The translations under genes were made by a program, and so were the position numbers. A stretch of 64,000 nucleotides of DNA from assembly GCA_017983695.1 (NCBI GenBank), contig JAGOAX010000008.1:1-64000 (forward strand), written 5' to 3'. Below the pieces are notes generated by a model. That model did no database searches and was not told where the DNA came from. It saw only the letters and a list, made by a program, of their open reading frames with translations. Positions 26,749 to 34,858 of this stretch are shown here, one piece after another (position 1 is the stretch's first letter; each line of letters opens with the position of its first letter). This DNA comes from Ferruginibacter sp. GTDB lineage: Bacteria > Bacteroidota > Bacteroidia > Chitinophagales > Chitinophagaceae.

Positions 26749-28611
26749 TTAATCCAGTTTAAATTCTTCTTTCCAGTTAGTATCATTAGCCAGTTGGGTT
26801 TGGTTTCTTTTATCAAAAACAAAATTACCAACAACTAAAAAATCCATTTCGGTACGCATAAAACACCGGAATGCATCATCAGGAGTACAAACAATAGGTT
26901 CGCCTCTTACGTTAAAACTGGAGTTTACCAGTAAACCGTAACCGGTTTGGTTTTTAAATTCATTTATTAAATTCCAGTATCGTGGATTGGTTTGTTTACT
27001 TACGCTTTGAATCCTGGCTGAGTAATCTACGTGAGTTACAGATGGAATATCTGAACGAAGATGATAAAGGCGATCCATCATTTCCAGCGAATCGTAATTA
27101 GCCGGTAAAGGCTTAAGATGCTTCTCCTGCACCGGCATTACTATCAGCATGTAAGGTGATGTGCTATCTAATTTAAAATATTCCTTCACATCTTCTTCTA
27201 AAACCGATGGGGCAAAAGGCCTGAACCCTTCCCGGTACTTAATTTTAAGATTCATTTTTTTCTGCATCTCAGGATTTCTTGCGTCGCCTAAAATACTTCT
27301 GCCTCCTAAAGCTCTTGGCCCGTATTCCATTCTTCCCTGGAACCAACCCACAACATTACCTTCTGCTAATTCACCAGCCACAACTTTTGTCAGGTCATCA
27401 AAGTTCTCATAATATTTATACTGAGCTCCGTATTTTCTTACCATGCTCATTATTGCTTTATCGTCATATTCAGGACCCAGGTAAGCACCTTTCATTGCAT
27501 CAGCAACGTTTGTATTTATTACTCTTTTTTCTCCTTTCCATAAATACCATCCAAGATATGCGGCACCAAGGGCACCACCGGCATCACCAGATGCTGGTTG
27601 TATCCAGATGTTTTTAAATACTCCTTCTTCAATAAGTTTTCCGTTTGCCACACAGTTTAATGCAACACCGCCAGCCATTACTAAATTGTCGCTGCCGGTT
27701 ATTTGTTTTGCCGTTTTAGCAAGCTTTATTACAATCTCTTCGGTTATCTGCTGAATGGCTAAAGCCATATTCATATAATCCTGGCTTATTTCCGACTCCG
27801 GGTTTCTAGGTGGCAGACCAAATAATGTTGTCCATTTTGCATTGTTGGTCATCTTTAATCCTGTTGCATAATCAAAGTATTTCATGTTCAACAGAATCGA
27901 TCCGTCATCTCTTACATCTACAAGTTCTTTTAAAGTTTTTTCTTTAAACTCTTTTGTTTGAGGCGAATTAGGATTACCATAAGGAGCAAGCCCCATTAAT
28001 TTATATTCGCCACTGTTTACTGTAAACCCTGTATAATAGGTAAAAGCAGAATATAGTAAACCAATTGAATGAGGGAAGTGTAATTCTTTCAGCATTGTAA
28101 TGCTGTTTCCTTTACCATGGCCAATAGTTGTAGTAGCCCACTCGCCCACACCATCAACAGTTAATATAGCGGCATCTTCAAACGGTGAAGGATAAAATGC
28201 ACTGGCGCCATGTGATAAGTGATGTTCTGGAAACAGGATAGGTATTTTAGCGTCGCCGAATTTCTTGAACTCATCCTTAAGCATCTTTTTCATAAAGAGC
28301 TTTTCTTTTATCCAGACAGGAACCGATGTTAAAAAACTATTTAATCCCTTTGGAGTAAAGGCATGATAAGTTTCAAGTAAGCGCTCAAACTTGATAAATG
28401 GTTTATCGTAAAATGAAACAGCCGCCAGGTCATTAAACGTTATGCCGGCTTCGCTTAAAACATATTTTACTGCCTCGTGTGGAAAGGCAGAATCGTGTTT
28501 TTTGCGGGTAAACCGCTCTTCGTGAGCTGCTGCTACTATTTCACCATCGCAAATGATGGCTGCCGCACTATCATGATAGTAGGCAGAAATTCCTAAAATA
28601 AATGTGGCCAA
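26749..28611 (-). CDS. O-carbamoyltransferase, NodU/CmcH family (SxtI-like)
   Basis: The 620-residue protein spans the whole NodU/CmcH family: a Kae1-like N-terminal half with GISAYYHDSAAAI, HEERFTRKKHDSAFP, EHHLSHGASAFYPSPF and ILTVDGVGEW, and a YrdC-like C-terminal half with WFQGRMEYGPRALGGRSIL and YGLLVNSSFNVRGEPIV. The histidines of the EHHLSH motif bind metal. Members make carbamoyl-adenylate from carbamoyl phosphate and ATP and pass carbamoyl to a hydroxyl group. Gene order with the next three entries points to carbamoylation of a sugar in this polysaccharide. Confidence 0.93.
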   Translation of the reverse strand: MATFILGISAYYHDSAAAIICDGEIVAAAHEERFTRKKHDSAFPHEAVKYVLSEAGITFNDLAAVSFYDKPFIKFERLLETYHAFTPKGLNSFLTSVPVWIKEKLFMKKMLKDEFKKFGDAKIPILFPEHHLSHGASAFYPSPFEDAAILTVDGVGEWATTTIGHGKGNSITMLKELHFPHSIGLLYSAFTYYTGFTVNSGEYKLMGLAPYGNPNSPQTKEFKEKTLKELVDVRDDGSILLNMKYFDYATGLKMTNNAKWTTLFGLPPRNPESEISQDYMNMALAIQQITEEIVIKLAKTAKQITGSDNLVMAGGVALNCVANGKLIEEGVFKNIWIQPASGDAGGALGAAYLGWYLWKGEKRVINTNVADAMKGAYLGPEYDDKAIMSMVRKYGAQYKYYENFDDLTKVVAGELAEGNVVGWFQGRMEYGPRALGGRSILGDARNPEMQKKMNLKIKYREGFRPFAPSVLEEDVKEYFKLDSTSPYMLIVMPVQEKHLKPLPANYDSLEMMDRLYHLRSDIPSVTHVDYSARIQSVSKQTNPRYWNLINEFKNQTGYGLLVNSSFNVRGEPIVCTPDDAFRCFMRTEMDFLVVGNFVFDKRNQTQLANDTNWKEEFKLD

Positions 28612-28630
28612 TGCTGATTTTTTTATTGAA

Positions 28631-28780
28631 TTAAAAAAGGGTATAAATAAATGGCGCTATGGCTGAACCTGCTGAAAGAACTATTAATACGCCAAATACT
28701 AACAGTACTATAATTAATGGCAATAGCCAGAATTTTTTTCTGACTTTTAGAAAGGCCCATAATTCCCGTAAAAATTCCAT
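28631..28780 (-). CDS. 49-residue membrane microprotein, DUF5989 (SxtK-like)
   Basis: This short frame begins MEFLRELWAFLKVRKKFW and ends SAIAPFIYTLF before a TAA at 28631-28633. A charged, amphipathic N-terminus with the RKKFW motif is followed by one membrane helix (about residues 19-36). The pattern matches the DUF5989 family, tiny proteins found beside NodU-type carbamoyltransferases and equivalent to SxtK in saxitoxin clusters. It lies 19 bases upstream of the carbamoyltransferase start and 21 bases downstream of the SxtJ-like gene. No activity is known; it may anchor the carbamoyltransferase to the membrane (inference). Confidence 0.85.
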   Translation of the reverse strand: MEFLRELWAFLKVRKKFWLLPLIIVLLVFGVLIVLSAGSAIAPFIYTLF

Positions 28781-28801
28781 GGTAAATTTATTTTAAGTTT
28801 C

Positions 28802-29209
28802 TTAAAAAGGATTTTTAATATCGTTTGCTGTAAATTCAATATCACGTGTTATCATTACCGAGTCTTTGCTCTTTTTAAAACCAGTAAGGTTTAATGAATC
28901 TTTCCCCATGGCACGCCTGATTAAACCCATCGGCATGAGAAATAAAATATACACTACAGATAACAGCACTTTCGAAATCACCATTCCCAACAAATTTGTA
29001 AGCCCAAGCCAAACAATTGCAAATGGATAATAAAACATGGGGAATGCCATATTTATTACCAATACCGGTATTGCTATTTTATAATAAATGACATTTTGGG
29101 TAAAGTATCCCAGTAAAAGACAAATCAATGTCATAGCCATTCCGGTATCGCTGGCTTCTTTTTTCGAGATCGATTTGGGAAACACTTTTTCTTTAAAAAA
29201 ATTTATCAT
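28802..29209 (-). CDS. SxtJ family membrane protein
   Basis: The 135-residue protein has about three membrane segments (near residues 22-45, 46-68 and 73-97) and a polar C-terminal tail. The central PIGLIRRAMGKDSLNL-type segment (here MPMGLIRRAMGKDSL) is characteristic of SxtJ family proteins, which occur with carbamoyltransferases in saxitoxin and exopolysaccharide clusters. Function is unknown. With the microprotein and carbamoyltransferase downstream it forms a probable membrane-tethered carbamoylation unit. Confidence 0.85.
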   Translation of the reverse strand: MINFFKEKVFPKSISKKEASDTGMAMTLICLLLGYFTQNVIYYKIAIPVLVINMAFPMFYYPFAIVWLGLTNLLGMVISKVLLSVVYILFLMPMGLIRRAMGKDSLNLTGFKKSKDSVMITRDIEFTANDIKNPF

Positions 29210-29299
29210 GCTGTTTTGCTGGTTTACTGGTTTATTTTTTTAATCGAAGGGATAACGCAAATGTATCATACGATATTGCTTGTATATTACAATTTGTAG

Positions 29300-30529
29300 T
29301 TATACCCCTTTTATCTGTTCAAATAATTCTAAATGCTTTTTTACTGTTTCCGATGGTTGAATTTCCGGCAACAAATACCCCTTGATATTGTTTTGCAAAC
29401 AAAACTTTATACCTTCGGAAACGTCGGCTGCATCTTTATATTTTGCAAGGTAGCCGTTTTCTTTATGGCTGATCATGTCGGGAATACCTCCCACATCAAA
29501 ACCAACAACCGGTGTACCACAACTTAATGCTTCCATCACTACGTACCCAAATGCTTCAGCTAATGATGGTGCGATAAATACATCGGCAGCATTATACACA
29601 AGTGCCGTAGAATATTCGTCTAGCAAATACCCCATAAACTTAGTCTTGTAGGGAATAGCATCAGCAATTTCCTTATTATAAGCACTTCCAAAGATCAGCA
29701 CAGATACGTTTTTTAAAGCATCCTCCTGCTTTAAGAGTTCCATCGCTTTTTGCAGATATTTCCAGCCTTTATAAGGGCTGTTAACAGAAATGGCACCAAA
29801 AGCAATTACCGTTTCATTGCCGTCAATATTCAGGAATTTTTTTGCAACATTTTTATCTGTTGGTTTAAAGAGACTGCTATCTAGAATGTTGGGAATATAA
29901 TGCACCGGTTTATTTTTTGTAAGCAAAGATTCTTTGGCACAATTATACAACCACCGGCTTGGTGATACAAAATGAAGGTTATTATATTTAGAATAAATTT
30001 TCAATTTTTTTCTGAATTCCCTGGCAGACAGGTCGTTTTTTTTAACTGCCGGAAACATTGGGCAACTATTACAACCTTCAGTCTTATATTTTTCGCAGGT
30101 GAAACTGTGGTGACAGCCTCCCGTTATAGCCCACATATCGTGAAGGAAAATTATTACGGGCTTATTAAGCTGTGCTATTTTTTCAATACTATTCAGATTT
30201 AAAAGTCCTTTTAAAGCCCAGTGTATATAAATAATATCTGCATTTTTTACTTCCTCAAGCCTGGCAATATTATTTCCTAAAACAGGATAGGAAAATGAAC
30301 CCAGTAGCTTATTGATCTTTCTTGTCAGGTAACCCTGTATCTTATCTTCCAGTTTGGAGATCAGTCGAGCTCTTGTACCCAAATAGGTAACATTGGCAGC
30401 TCCCTGTACACTGTGCTGCATTGATACAATAGTTGATTCAATGTTAACAGCCACAAAAGCTTTTTGAAGCCTGAGCGCTGCCCGGCCTGCCGACTCCATA
30501 GAATATTGTATGTGTACAACCTTCGTCAT
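29300..30529 (-). CDS. Glycosyltransferase family 4 (WcaC-like)
   Basis: The 409-residue protein has GT4 hallmarks: an N-terminal loop VVHIQYSMESAGRAAL, a C-terminal FGAISVNSPYKGWKYL segment, and the donor site FIAPSLAEAFGYVVMEAL followed by GTPVVGFDVGGIPD. A Cys-rich acceptor-side motif (HDMWAITGGCHHSFTC then CNSCPMFP) is typical of the subgroup that includes colanic acid WcaC. It lies 3 bases downstream of the flippase gene. The donor is unknown; a role in fucose-containing polymers would be in keeping with gmd/fcl upstream. Confidence 0.9.
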   Translation of the reverse strand: MTKVVHIQYSMESAGRAALRLQKAFVAVNIESTIVSMQHSVQGAANVTYLGTRARLISKLEDKIQGYLTRKINKLLGSFSYPVLGNNIARLEEVKNADIIYIHWALKGLLNLNSIEKIAQLNKPVIIFLHDMWAITGGCHHSFTCEKYKTEGCNSCPMFPAVKKNDLSAREFRKKLKIYSKYNNLHFVSPSRWLYNCAKESLLTKNKPVHYIPNILDSSLFKPTDKNVAKKFLNIDGNETVIAFGAISVNSPYKGWKYLQKAMELLKQEDALKNVSVLIFGSAYNKEIADAIPYKTKFMGYLLDEYSTALVYNAADVFIAPSLAEAFGYVVMEALSCGTPVVGFDVGGIPDMISHKENGYLAKYKDAADVSEGIKFCLQNNIKGYLLPEIQPSETVKKHLELFEQIKGV

Positions 30530-30532
30530 GTT

Positions 30533-31921
30533 TTATCTATACCAAATTTTTGCATTCGACTTTTTGTAAAAAATATTATAGAATTGAACGGGTGCTATTA
30601 TATACCCAAATACATTTGAAACAATTGACGATATAATTACTGCCGGCACACCCATGTTAAAATACTTAATAAGCAACATGGATAAACCAAAAAAGCAGAT
30701 TGAGCCCCCGATGGCTGCAAAGAACTGGATTTGTAATGCACCAATTCCATTTATAACGCTAACAAAAATACTGGCAAACATAGTTGTTGAAAAAAATACA
30801 AGGCACAATAAAGAAATATTAAAATCAATATGCACACGGCTATCCCTTATCCATAATTCATACACTTTACCCGAAAATGCAAGCATGATCAATCCTAATA
30901 CAATAAAGGGGATGAGTATTTTCAGATATTTCTTCACCGCATTTTTTATCCATTCCGTTTCTCCTGAATTATAAGCATCTGTAACGCTGCTCCACAGCGG
31001 AGTCAGCAAAATTGTAAATCCCATTTGCAATACTGAGAAGTATTTAAAAGCAATGCTGTAATCGGTAACGGCTGAGGAGCCGATATAACGGGCTATAAGA
31101 AAAAGTGATGTTTCAAATTGTATAACAGCAGCTATTTGAAGAACAAAAAATTTAGTCCCCAGTTTCATTATATCCTTCGCATACTCTTTTTTAACAAGCT
31201 TAAGCGATGGGGTATAGTCTTTAAGTCTTGTGCTGAAAAAATAAATATTGGCAGCTATTAAAACCAATACCGGTGCAATACCAATCGATAACCCCAGGTT
31301 TAACAGTGAGCCTTTGGTGAATTTAGTCATTAAAAAAATCAACAGTAATCCAAGTAGCTGGCCCAACATATCCAGCAATGATGCTTTTGCCGGTTGCTGG
31401 TCTGCCGTTAAAATGGTGTTGATTACCCTGAAAACAAACTGAAAACAGAAATAGGTAAATATCAAAGTTGCCAACAATGATATTTCACTTTCCATTGTTG
31501 CAGGCAGGTTTAATAGTTTATGCCAGCTGATAAACCGGTTTACAACCATCAAAATAATCCAGAGCGAAATAAAGATGATACTGATGTAATAATAAGTTGT
31601 GCTTATGTATATACGTGCAATGTTCTTATCGCCTTTAGCTTTGGCTTCGGCAAATTTATTGCGCAACCCATGGGTAAAGCCTATATCAAAAAATGAAATC
31701 CATGCAATCATGGAACTTAGTGTAAGCCAGATTCCGTATTGAGATGGATTTATATAATTAATGGTGAGTGGAACAAGGATTAAACCTATAGCAATACTTG
31801 CACCTTTAATGAATAAAGAGCTGATAATATTCTTCTTTGCCTCAAGACTTCTTTGATGCCCCTTGGTAAAAAAATTTGTAACAAAAAGCCATAAGCCTCC
31901 AATATGTTTTTTTATCAACAT
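30533..31921 (-). CDS. Wzx-type oligosaccharide flippase
   Basis: The 462-residue protein has about 12-14 membrane segments and the start pattern of the polysaccharide transporter (MOP) family, here KNIISSLFIKGASIAIGLI at about residues 28-46 followed by PLTINYINPSQYGIWLT. It would flip the undecaprenyl-linked repeat unit to the periplasm for the Wzy-type polymerase at 24181-25476. Upstream is gmd, 105 bases away. Confidence 0.9.
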   Translation of the reverse strand: MLIKKHIGGLWLFVTNFFTKGHQRSLEAKKNIISSLFIKGASIAIGLILVPLTINYINPSQYGIWLTLSSMIAWISFFDIGFTHGLRNKFAEAKAKGDKNIARIYISTTYYYISIIFISLWIILMVVNRFISWHKLLNLPATMESEISLLATLIFTYFCFQFVFRVINTILTADQQPAKASLLDMLGQLLGLLLIFLMTKFTKGSLLNLGLSIGIAPVLVLIAANIYFFSTRLKDYTPSLKLVKKEYAKDIMKLGTKFFVLQIAAVIQFETSLFLIARYIGSSAVTDYSIAFKYFSVLQMGFTILLTPLWSSVTDAYNSGETEWIKNAVKKYLKILIPFIVLGLIMLAFSGKVYELWIRDSRVHIDFNISLLCLVFFSTTMFASIFVSVINGIGALQIQFFAAIGGSICFFGLSMLLIKYFNMGVPAVIISSIVSNVFGYIIAPVQFYNIFYKKSNAKIWYR

Positions 31922-32026
31922 TATTTCCTGTGTTTTTCCGGTAATAAACTACCGGATGCCGGGTAAGCAAATCAAAACTTTGTAAGCTAGTTTAACGTTT
32001 GTAAAAAATAACTGCTTTTTATCTTC

Positions 32027-33097
32027 TTATCTATTTTTTTTTATGTTCACCAAATCATTTGCCACCATCTCTTTAACAAGTCCTGCAAGATCATACTTTG
32101 GCGTCCACTTTAATTTTTCATTTGCTTTTGTTGCGTCGCCTATAAGTAATTCTACTTCTGTAGGCCGGAAGTATTCTGCGTCAACAGCTACTACTTCTTT
32201 ACCCGCTGGCAATTGGTATGCCGGATTAGTACATGCTGCAACATATCCTTTTTCTTCTATTCCTTCTCCTGTAAATTTTAATTCTATACCAACTTCACCA
32301 AATGCCAGTTTAATAAAATCTCTTACGCTTGTTGTTGTACCGGTTGCAATTACAAAATCCTCGGGTTCGTCCTGTTGTAAAATCAACCACATCGCTTCCA
32401 CGTAATCTTTTGCATGCCCCCAGTCTCTTTGTGCATTAAGGTTACCTAAATACAAAGTATCTTGTAAACCATTGGCAATAGCTGCTACAGCCATTGTAAT
32501 TTTTCTTGTAACAAAAGTTTCTCCACGTAAAGGGCTTTCATGATTAAATAAAATACCGTTACATGCAAACATTCCGTATGCTTCCCGATAGTTTACTACT
32601 ATCCAGTAGGCATACAATTTTGCAACAGCATAAGGACTTCTTGGATAAAACGGGGTTGTTTCTCTTTGCGGTACTTCTTGTACCAATCCGTATAACTCAG
32701 ATGTAGAGGCCTGGTATATACGGGTCTTTTTCTCCATTCCTAAAATCCGCAATGCCTCCATCAGGCGTAAAGTTCCAATCCCATCTGCATTAGCAGTATA
32801 CTCCGGCATATCAAAACTTACTTTTACATGGCTCATTGCAGCCAGGTTATATATTTCGTCAGGCTGTGTTTCCTGTATAATTCGAATAAGATTGGTACTA
32901 TCTGTAAGATCACCATAATGCAAGGTAAATCTTACGTTATTTTCATGCCGGTCCTGGTATAAATGATCAATACGGCTTGTATTGATTGAAGATGAACGGC
33001 GTTTTATTCCATGAACATTATACCCTTTTTCTAAAAGGAGTTCAGCAAGATAAGCTCCATCCTGACCGGTAATACCGGTAATTAATGCGGTTTTCAT
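32027..33097 (-). CDS. gmd: GDP-mannose 4,6-dehydratase
   Basis: The 356-residue short-chain dehydrogenase-fold enzyme converts GDP-mannose to GDP-4-keto-6-deoxymannose in the cytoplasm. Visible are the NADP-binding loop [16 protein letters not shown], the specificity stretch [15 protein letters not shown], the catalytic Thr/Ser-Tyr-Lys set in ASTSELYG and [11 protein letters not shown], and [15 protein letters not shown]. It is 28 bases upstream, in coordinates, of the end of fcl, and the two together make GDP-L-fucose. Confidence 0.96.
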   Translation of the reverse strand: MKTALITGITGQDGAYLAELLLEKGYNVHGIKRRSSSINTSRIDHLYQDRHENNVRFTLHYGDLTDSTNLIRIIQETQPDEIYNLAAMSHVKVSFDMPEYTANADGIGTLRLMEALRILGMEKKTRIYQASTSELYGLVQEVPQRETTPFYPRSPYAVAKLYAYWIVVNYREAYGMFACNGILFNHESPLRGETFVTRKITMAVAAIANGLQDTLYLGNLNAQRDWGHAKDYVEAMWLILQQDEPEDFVIATGTTTSVRDFIKLAFGEVGIELKFTGEGIEEKGYVAACTNPAYQLPAGKEVVAVDAEYFRPTEVELLIGDATKANEKLKWTPKYDLAGLVKEMVANDLVNIKKNR

Positions 33098-33125
33098 TGT
33101 TTTTATTTTTTGTGAAATACTTCAA

Positions 33126-34070
33126 TCAGGCAAATGTAGGTGCCTGATGTTTAATTAGAAAATCCTGGTAAGCTGTTTTTAGTCCTTCTTTAAGGATGGT
33201 TGTATGGTGCCAACCTAATTGATGTATTTTAGATACATCCAGTAGTTTTCGTGGCGTTCCGTCTGGTCTTGAAGTATCAAATACCAGGTTGCCTTTATAT
33301 GCTGTAACCTCTTTAACTATTTCTGCCAATTCTTTTATGCTAATGTCGGCCCCACACCCAATATTTACAATTTCCTTGTTATTATAGGTTTCCATTAAAA
33401 AAATACAGGCATCAGCTAAATCATCAGAATATAAAAACTCTCTCCGTGGGCTACCGGACCCCCAAATAACAACTTCTTCTAACCCCATAGTTTTGGCCTC
33501 ATGAAATCTGCGGATTAATGCAGGAAGCACATGAGAGTTTTCGGGATGATAATTATCATTTATGCCATAAAGATTGGTAGGCATAACACTTATGTAGTTA
33601 GCCCCGTATTGCTCCCTGTAATTTTCACATAATTTAATACCCGCTATTTTAGCAATAGCATAAGGTTCATTAGTGTATTCCAAAGCCCCGGTTAAAAGAT
33701 ACTCCTCTTTTATTGGCTGCGGGGCCATTTTTGGGTAGATACAAGAACTCCCTAAAAAAAGTAATTTAGTTACTTTATTAGCAAAAGCAGCATGTACAAT
33801 ATTGGCTACAATTAAAAGATTGTCATACAAAAAATCGGCTCTGTAAGTGTTGTTAGCTACAATACCACCAACCTTACCTGCAGCAAGAAAAACGTACTGA
33901 GGTTTTTCAGTTTCAAAAAAGTCATTTACTGCTGACTGGTTACGGAGGTCAAGCTCTTTTGATGTTCTGTAAACAAGGTTTGTAAACCCCTTTTGTTCTA
34001 ATGCTCGTACAATTGCAGAGCCCACTAATCCTTTGTGGCCCGATATGTAAATTTTGTCTGTAAGTTTCAT
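33126..34070 (-). CDS. fcl: GDP-L-fucose synthase
   Basis: The 314-residue epimerase/reductase completes GDP-L-fucose synthesis from the Gmd product. Motifs include [16 protein letters not shown] (NADP loop), [18 protein letters not shown], the catalytic serine region [15 protein letters not shown] and [12 protein letters not shown] with the Tyr-x-x-x-Lys pair, and [17 protein letters not shown]. Its start codon overlaps the stop of the upxY-like gene by one base (TAATG), so translation is probably coupled. Confidence 0.96.
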   Translation of the reverse strand: MKLTDKIYISGHKGLVGSAIVRALEQKGFTNLVYRTSKELDLRNQSAVNDFFETEKPQYVFLAAGKVGGIVANNTYRADFLYDNLLIVANIVHAAFANKVTKLLFLGSSCIYPKMAPQPIKEEYLLTGALEYTNEPYAIAKIAGIKLCENYREQYGANYISVMPTNLYGINDNYHPENSHVLPALIRRFHEAKTMGLEEVVIWGSGSPRREFLYSDDLADACIFLMETYNNKEIVNIGCGADISIKELAEIVKEVTAYKGNLVFDTSRPDGTPRKLLDVSKIHQLGWHHTTILKEGLKTAYQDFLIKHQAPTFA

Positions 34071-34600
34071 TACGATTTTGCAAATGAATAATTTAATGAT
34101 GCTGCTCTTTCCCTGCCAAAAACACTGTCTTCTTTAAGGGTGGCAATCATTGCATAACCTAACGATGGAAGGTTAATTTTTATTGTTTTATTTTTTATTG
34201 TAATAAGATTTCCTTCTATTTCATAAGAGGACTTATATACATTGCGTTCTATAACATTACTGTTAATTTCCAGTTTTTCCAGGCCGATATTTTGATAATC
34301 ACCTGTAAACTCTTTTATAGAACCAACCTCTGCATCGCTTATTACAGCGGGTCTGCCCAGCCAGTGTAAAAGATTAATCACACCATCCATCTGCCTTAAT
34401 AAGATTGTTTCCTGTTCTGTAATATATACAAAAACATACGACTTAAATAAGGGCTTCTGTACTACCTTATTTCTTCTTGAACTTTGTGCATCAGTACTAA
34501 CTAACGGAATAAAGTTTTCAATTCTTTTTTTGGTTAACAAAGTAGCAACTTTTTTTTCATGTTGCGGCCTTGTGTAAAGAATATACCAATTTTTCTGCAT
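34070..34600 (-). CDS. UpxY/NusG-like capsule transcription antiterminator
   Basis: The 176-residue protein begins [18 protein letters not shown], the NusG N-terminal domain, and continues with [11 protein letters not shown] and [10 protein letters not shown], features shared by UpxY and RfaH-type specialised paralogues. A degenerate KOW-like C-terminal domain follows (about 120-176). UpxY proteins keep RNA polymerase elongating through long capsule operons. Here the gene is third in the transcription order, behind wza and wzc and in front of all sugar genes, unlike Bacteroides loci where it is first. Confidence 0.88.
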   Translation of the reverse strand: MQKNWYILYTRPQHEKKVATLLTKKRIENFIPLVSTDAQSSRRNKVVQKPLFKSYVFVYITEQETILLRQMDGVINLLHWLGRPAVISDAEVGSIKEFTGDYQNIGLEKLEINSNVIERNVYKSSYEIEGNLITIKNKTIKINLPSLGYAMIATLKEDSVFGRERAASLNYSFAKS

Positions 34601-34858
34601 AACAATTTTTTAAAATTATAAATGTGCAGTTAATCAGATAATGGAACGAAAATTAGTTAGTCAGATATTTGGAATATTCAGTTAGTCAGATAGGAATAGG
34701 AGGATAAAAGGTCAGTTAGTCGGATATTTAGAATAATACTTGGATACTACAAAAGTAAAACAATTTTTTAATTATACAAGGCTTCGCCAATCTCAGTCAC
34801 TGTATAATTATGAATTGAGTACATTAATTCTTCATACGTGTTGGATAATTTTAATTTA
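34601..34858 (-). promoter_or_regulatory. 258-base leader before upxY-like gene, with repeated 14-mer
   Basis: The gap between the wzc stop and the antiterminator start is unusually long for this locus. It contains four related copies of CAGTTAGTCAGATA (see separate entry). I see no terminator with a U-tract on the transcribed strand. The region is a candidate leader where transcription of the downstream 30-kb sugar block is controlled; this is inference from position and structure. Confidence 0.4.
34627..34734. repeat. Four degenerate direct repeats of CAGTTAGTCAGATA
   Basis: Copies start at 34627 (CAGTTAATCAGATA), 34654 (TAGTTAGTCAGATA), 34679 (CAGTTAGTCAGATA) and 34713 (CAGTTAGTCGGATA), spaced 27, 25 and 34 bases apart. 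Copies two and four continue as TTTGGAAT and TTTAGAAT. The repeats lie between wzc and the upxY-like gene. They may be protein or RNA binding sites, or simply a slippage-derived tract. Confidence 0.75.
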
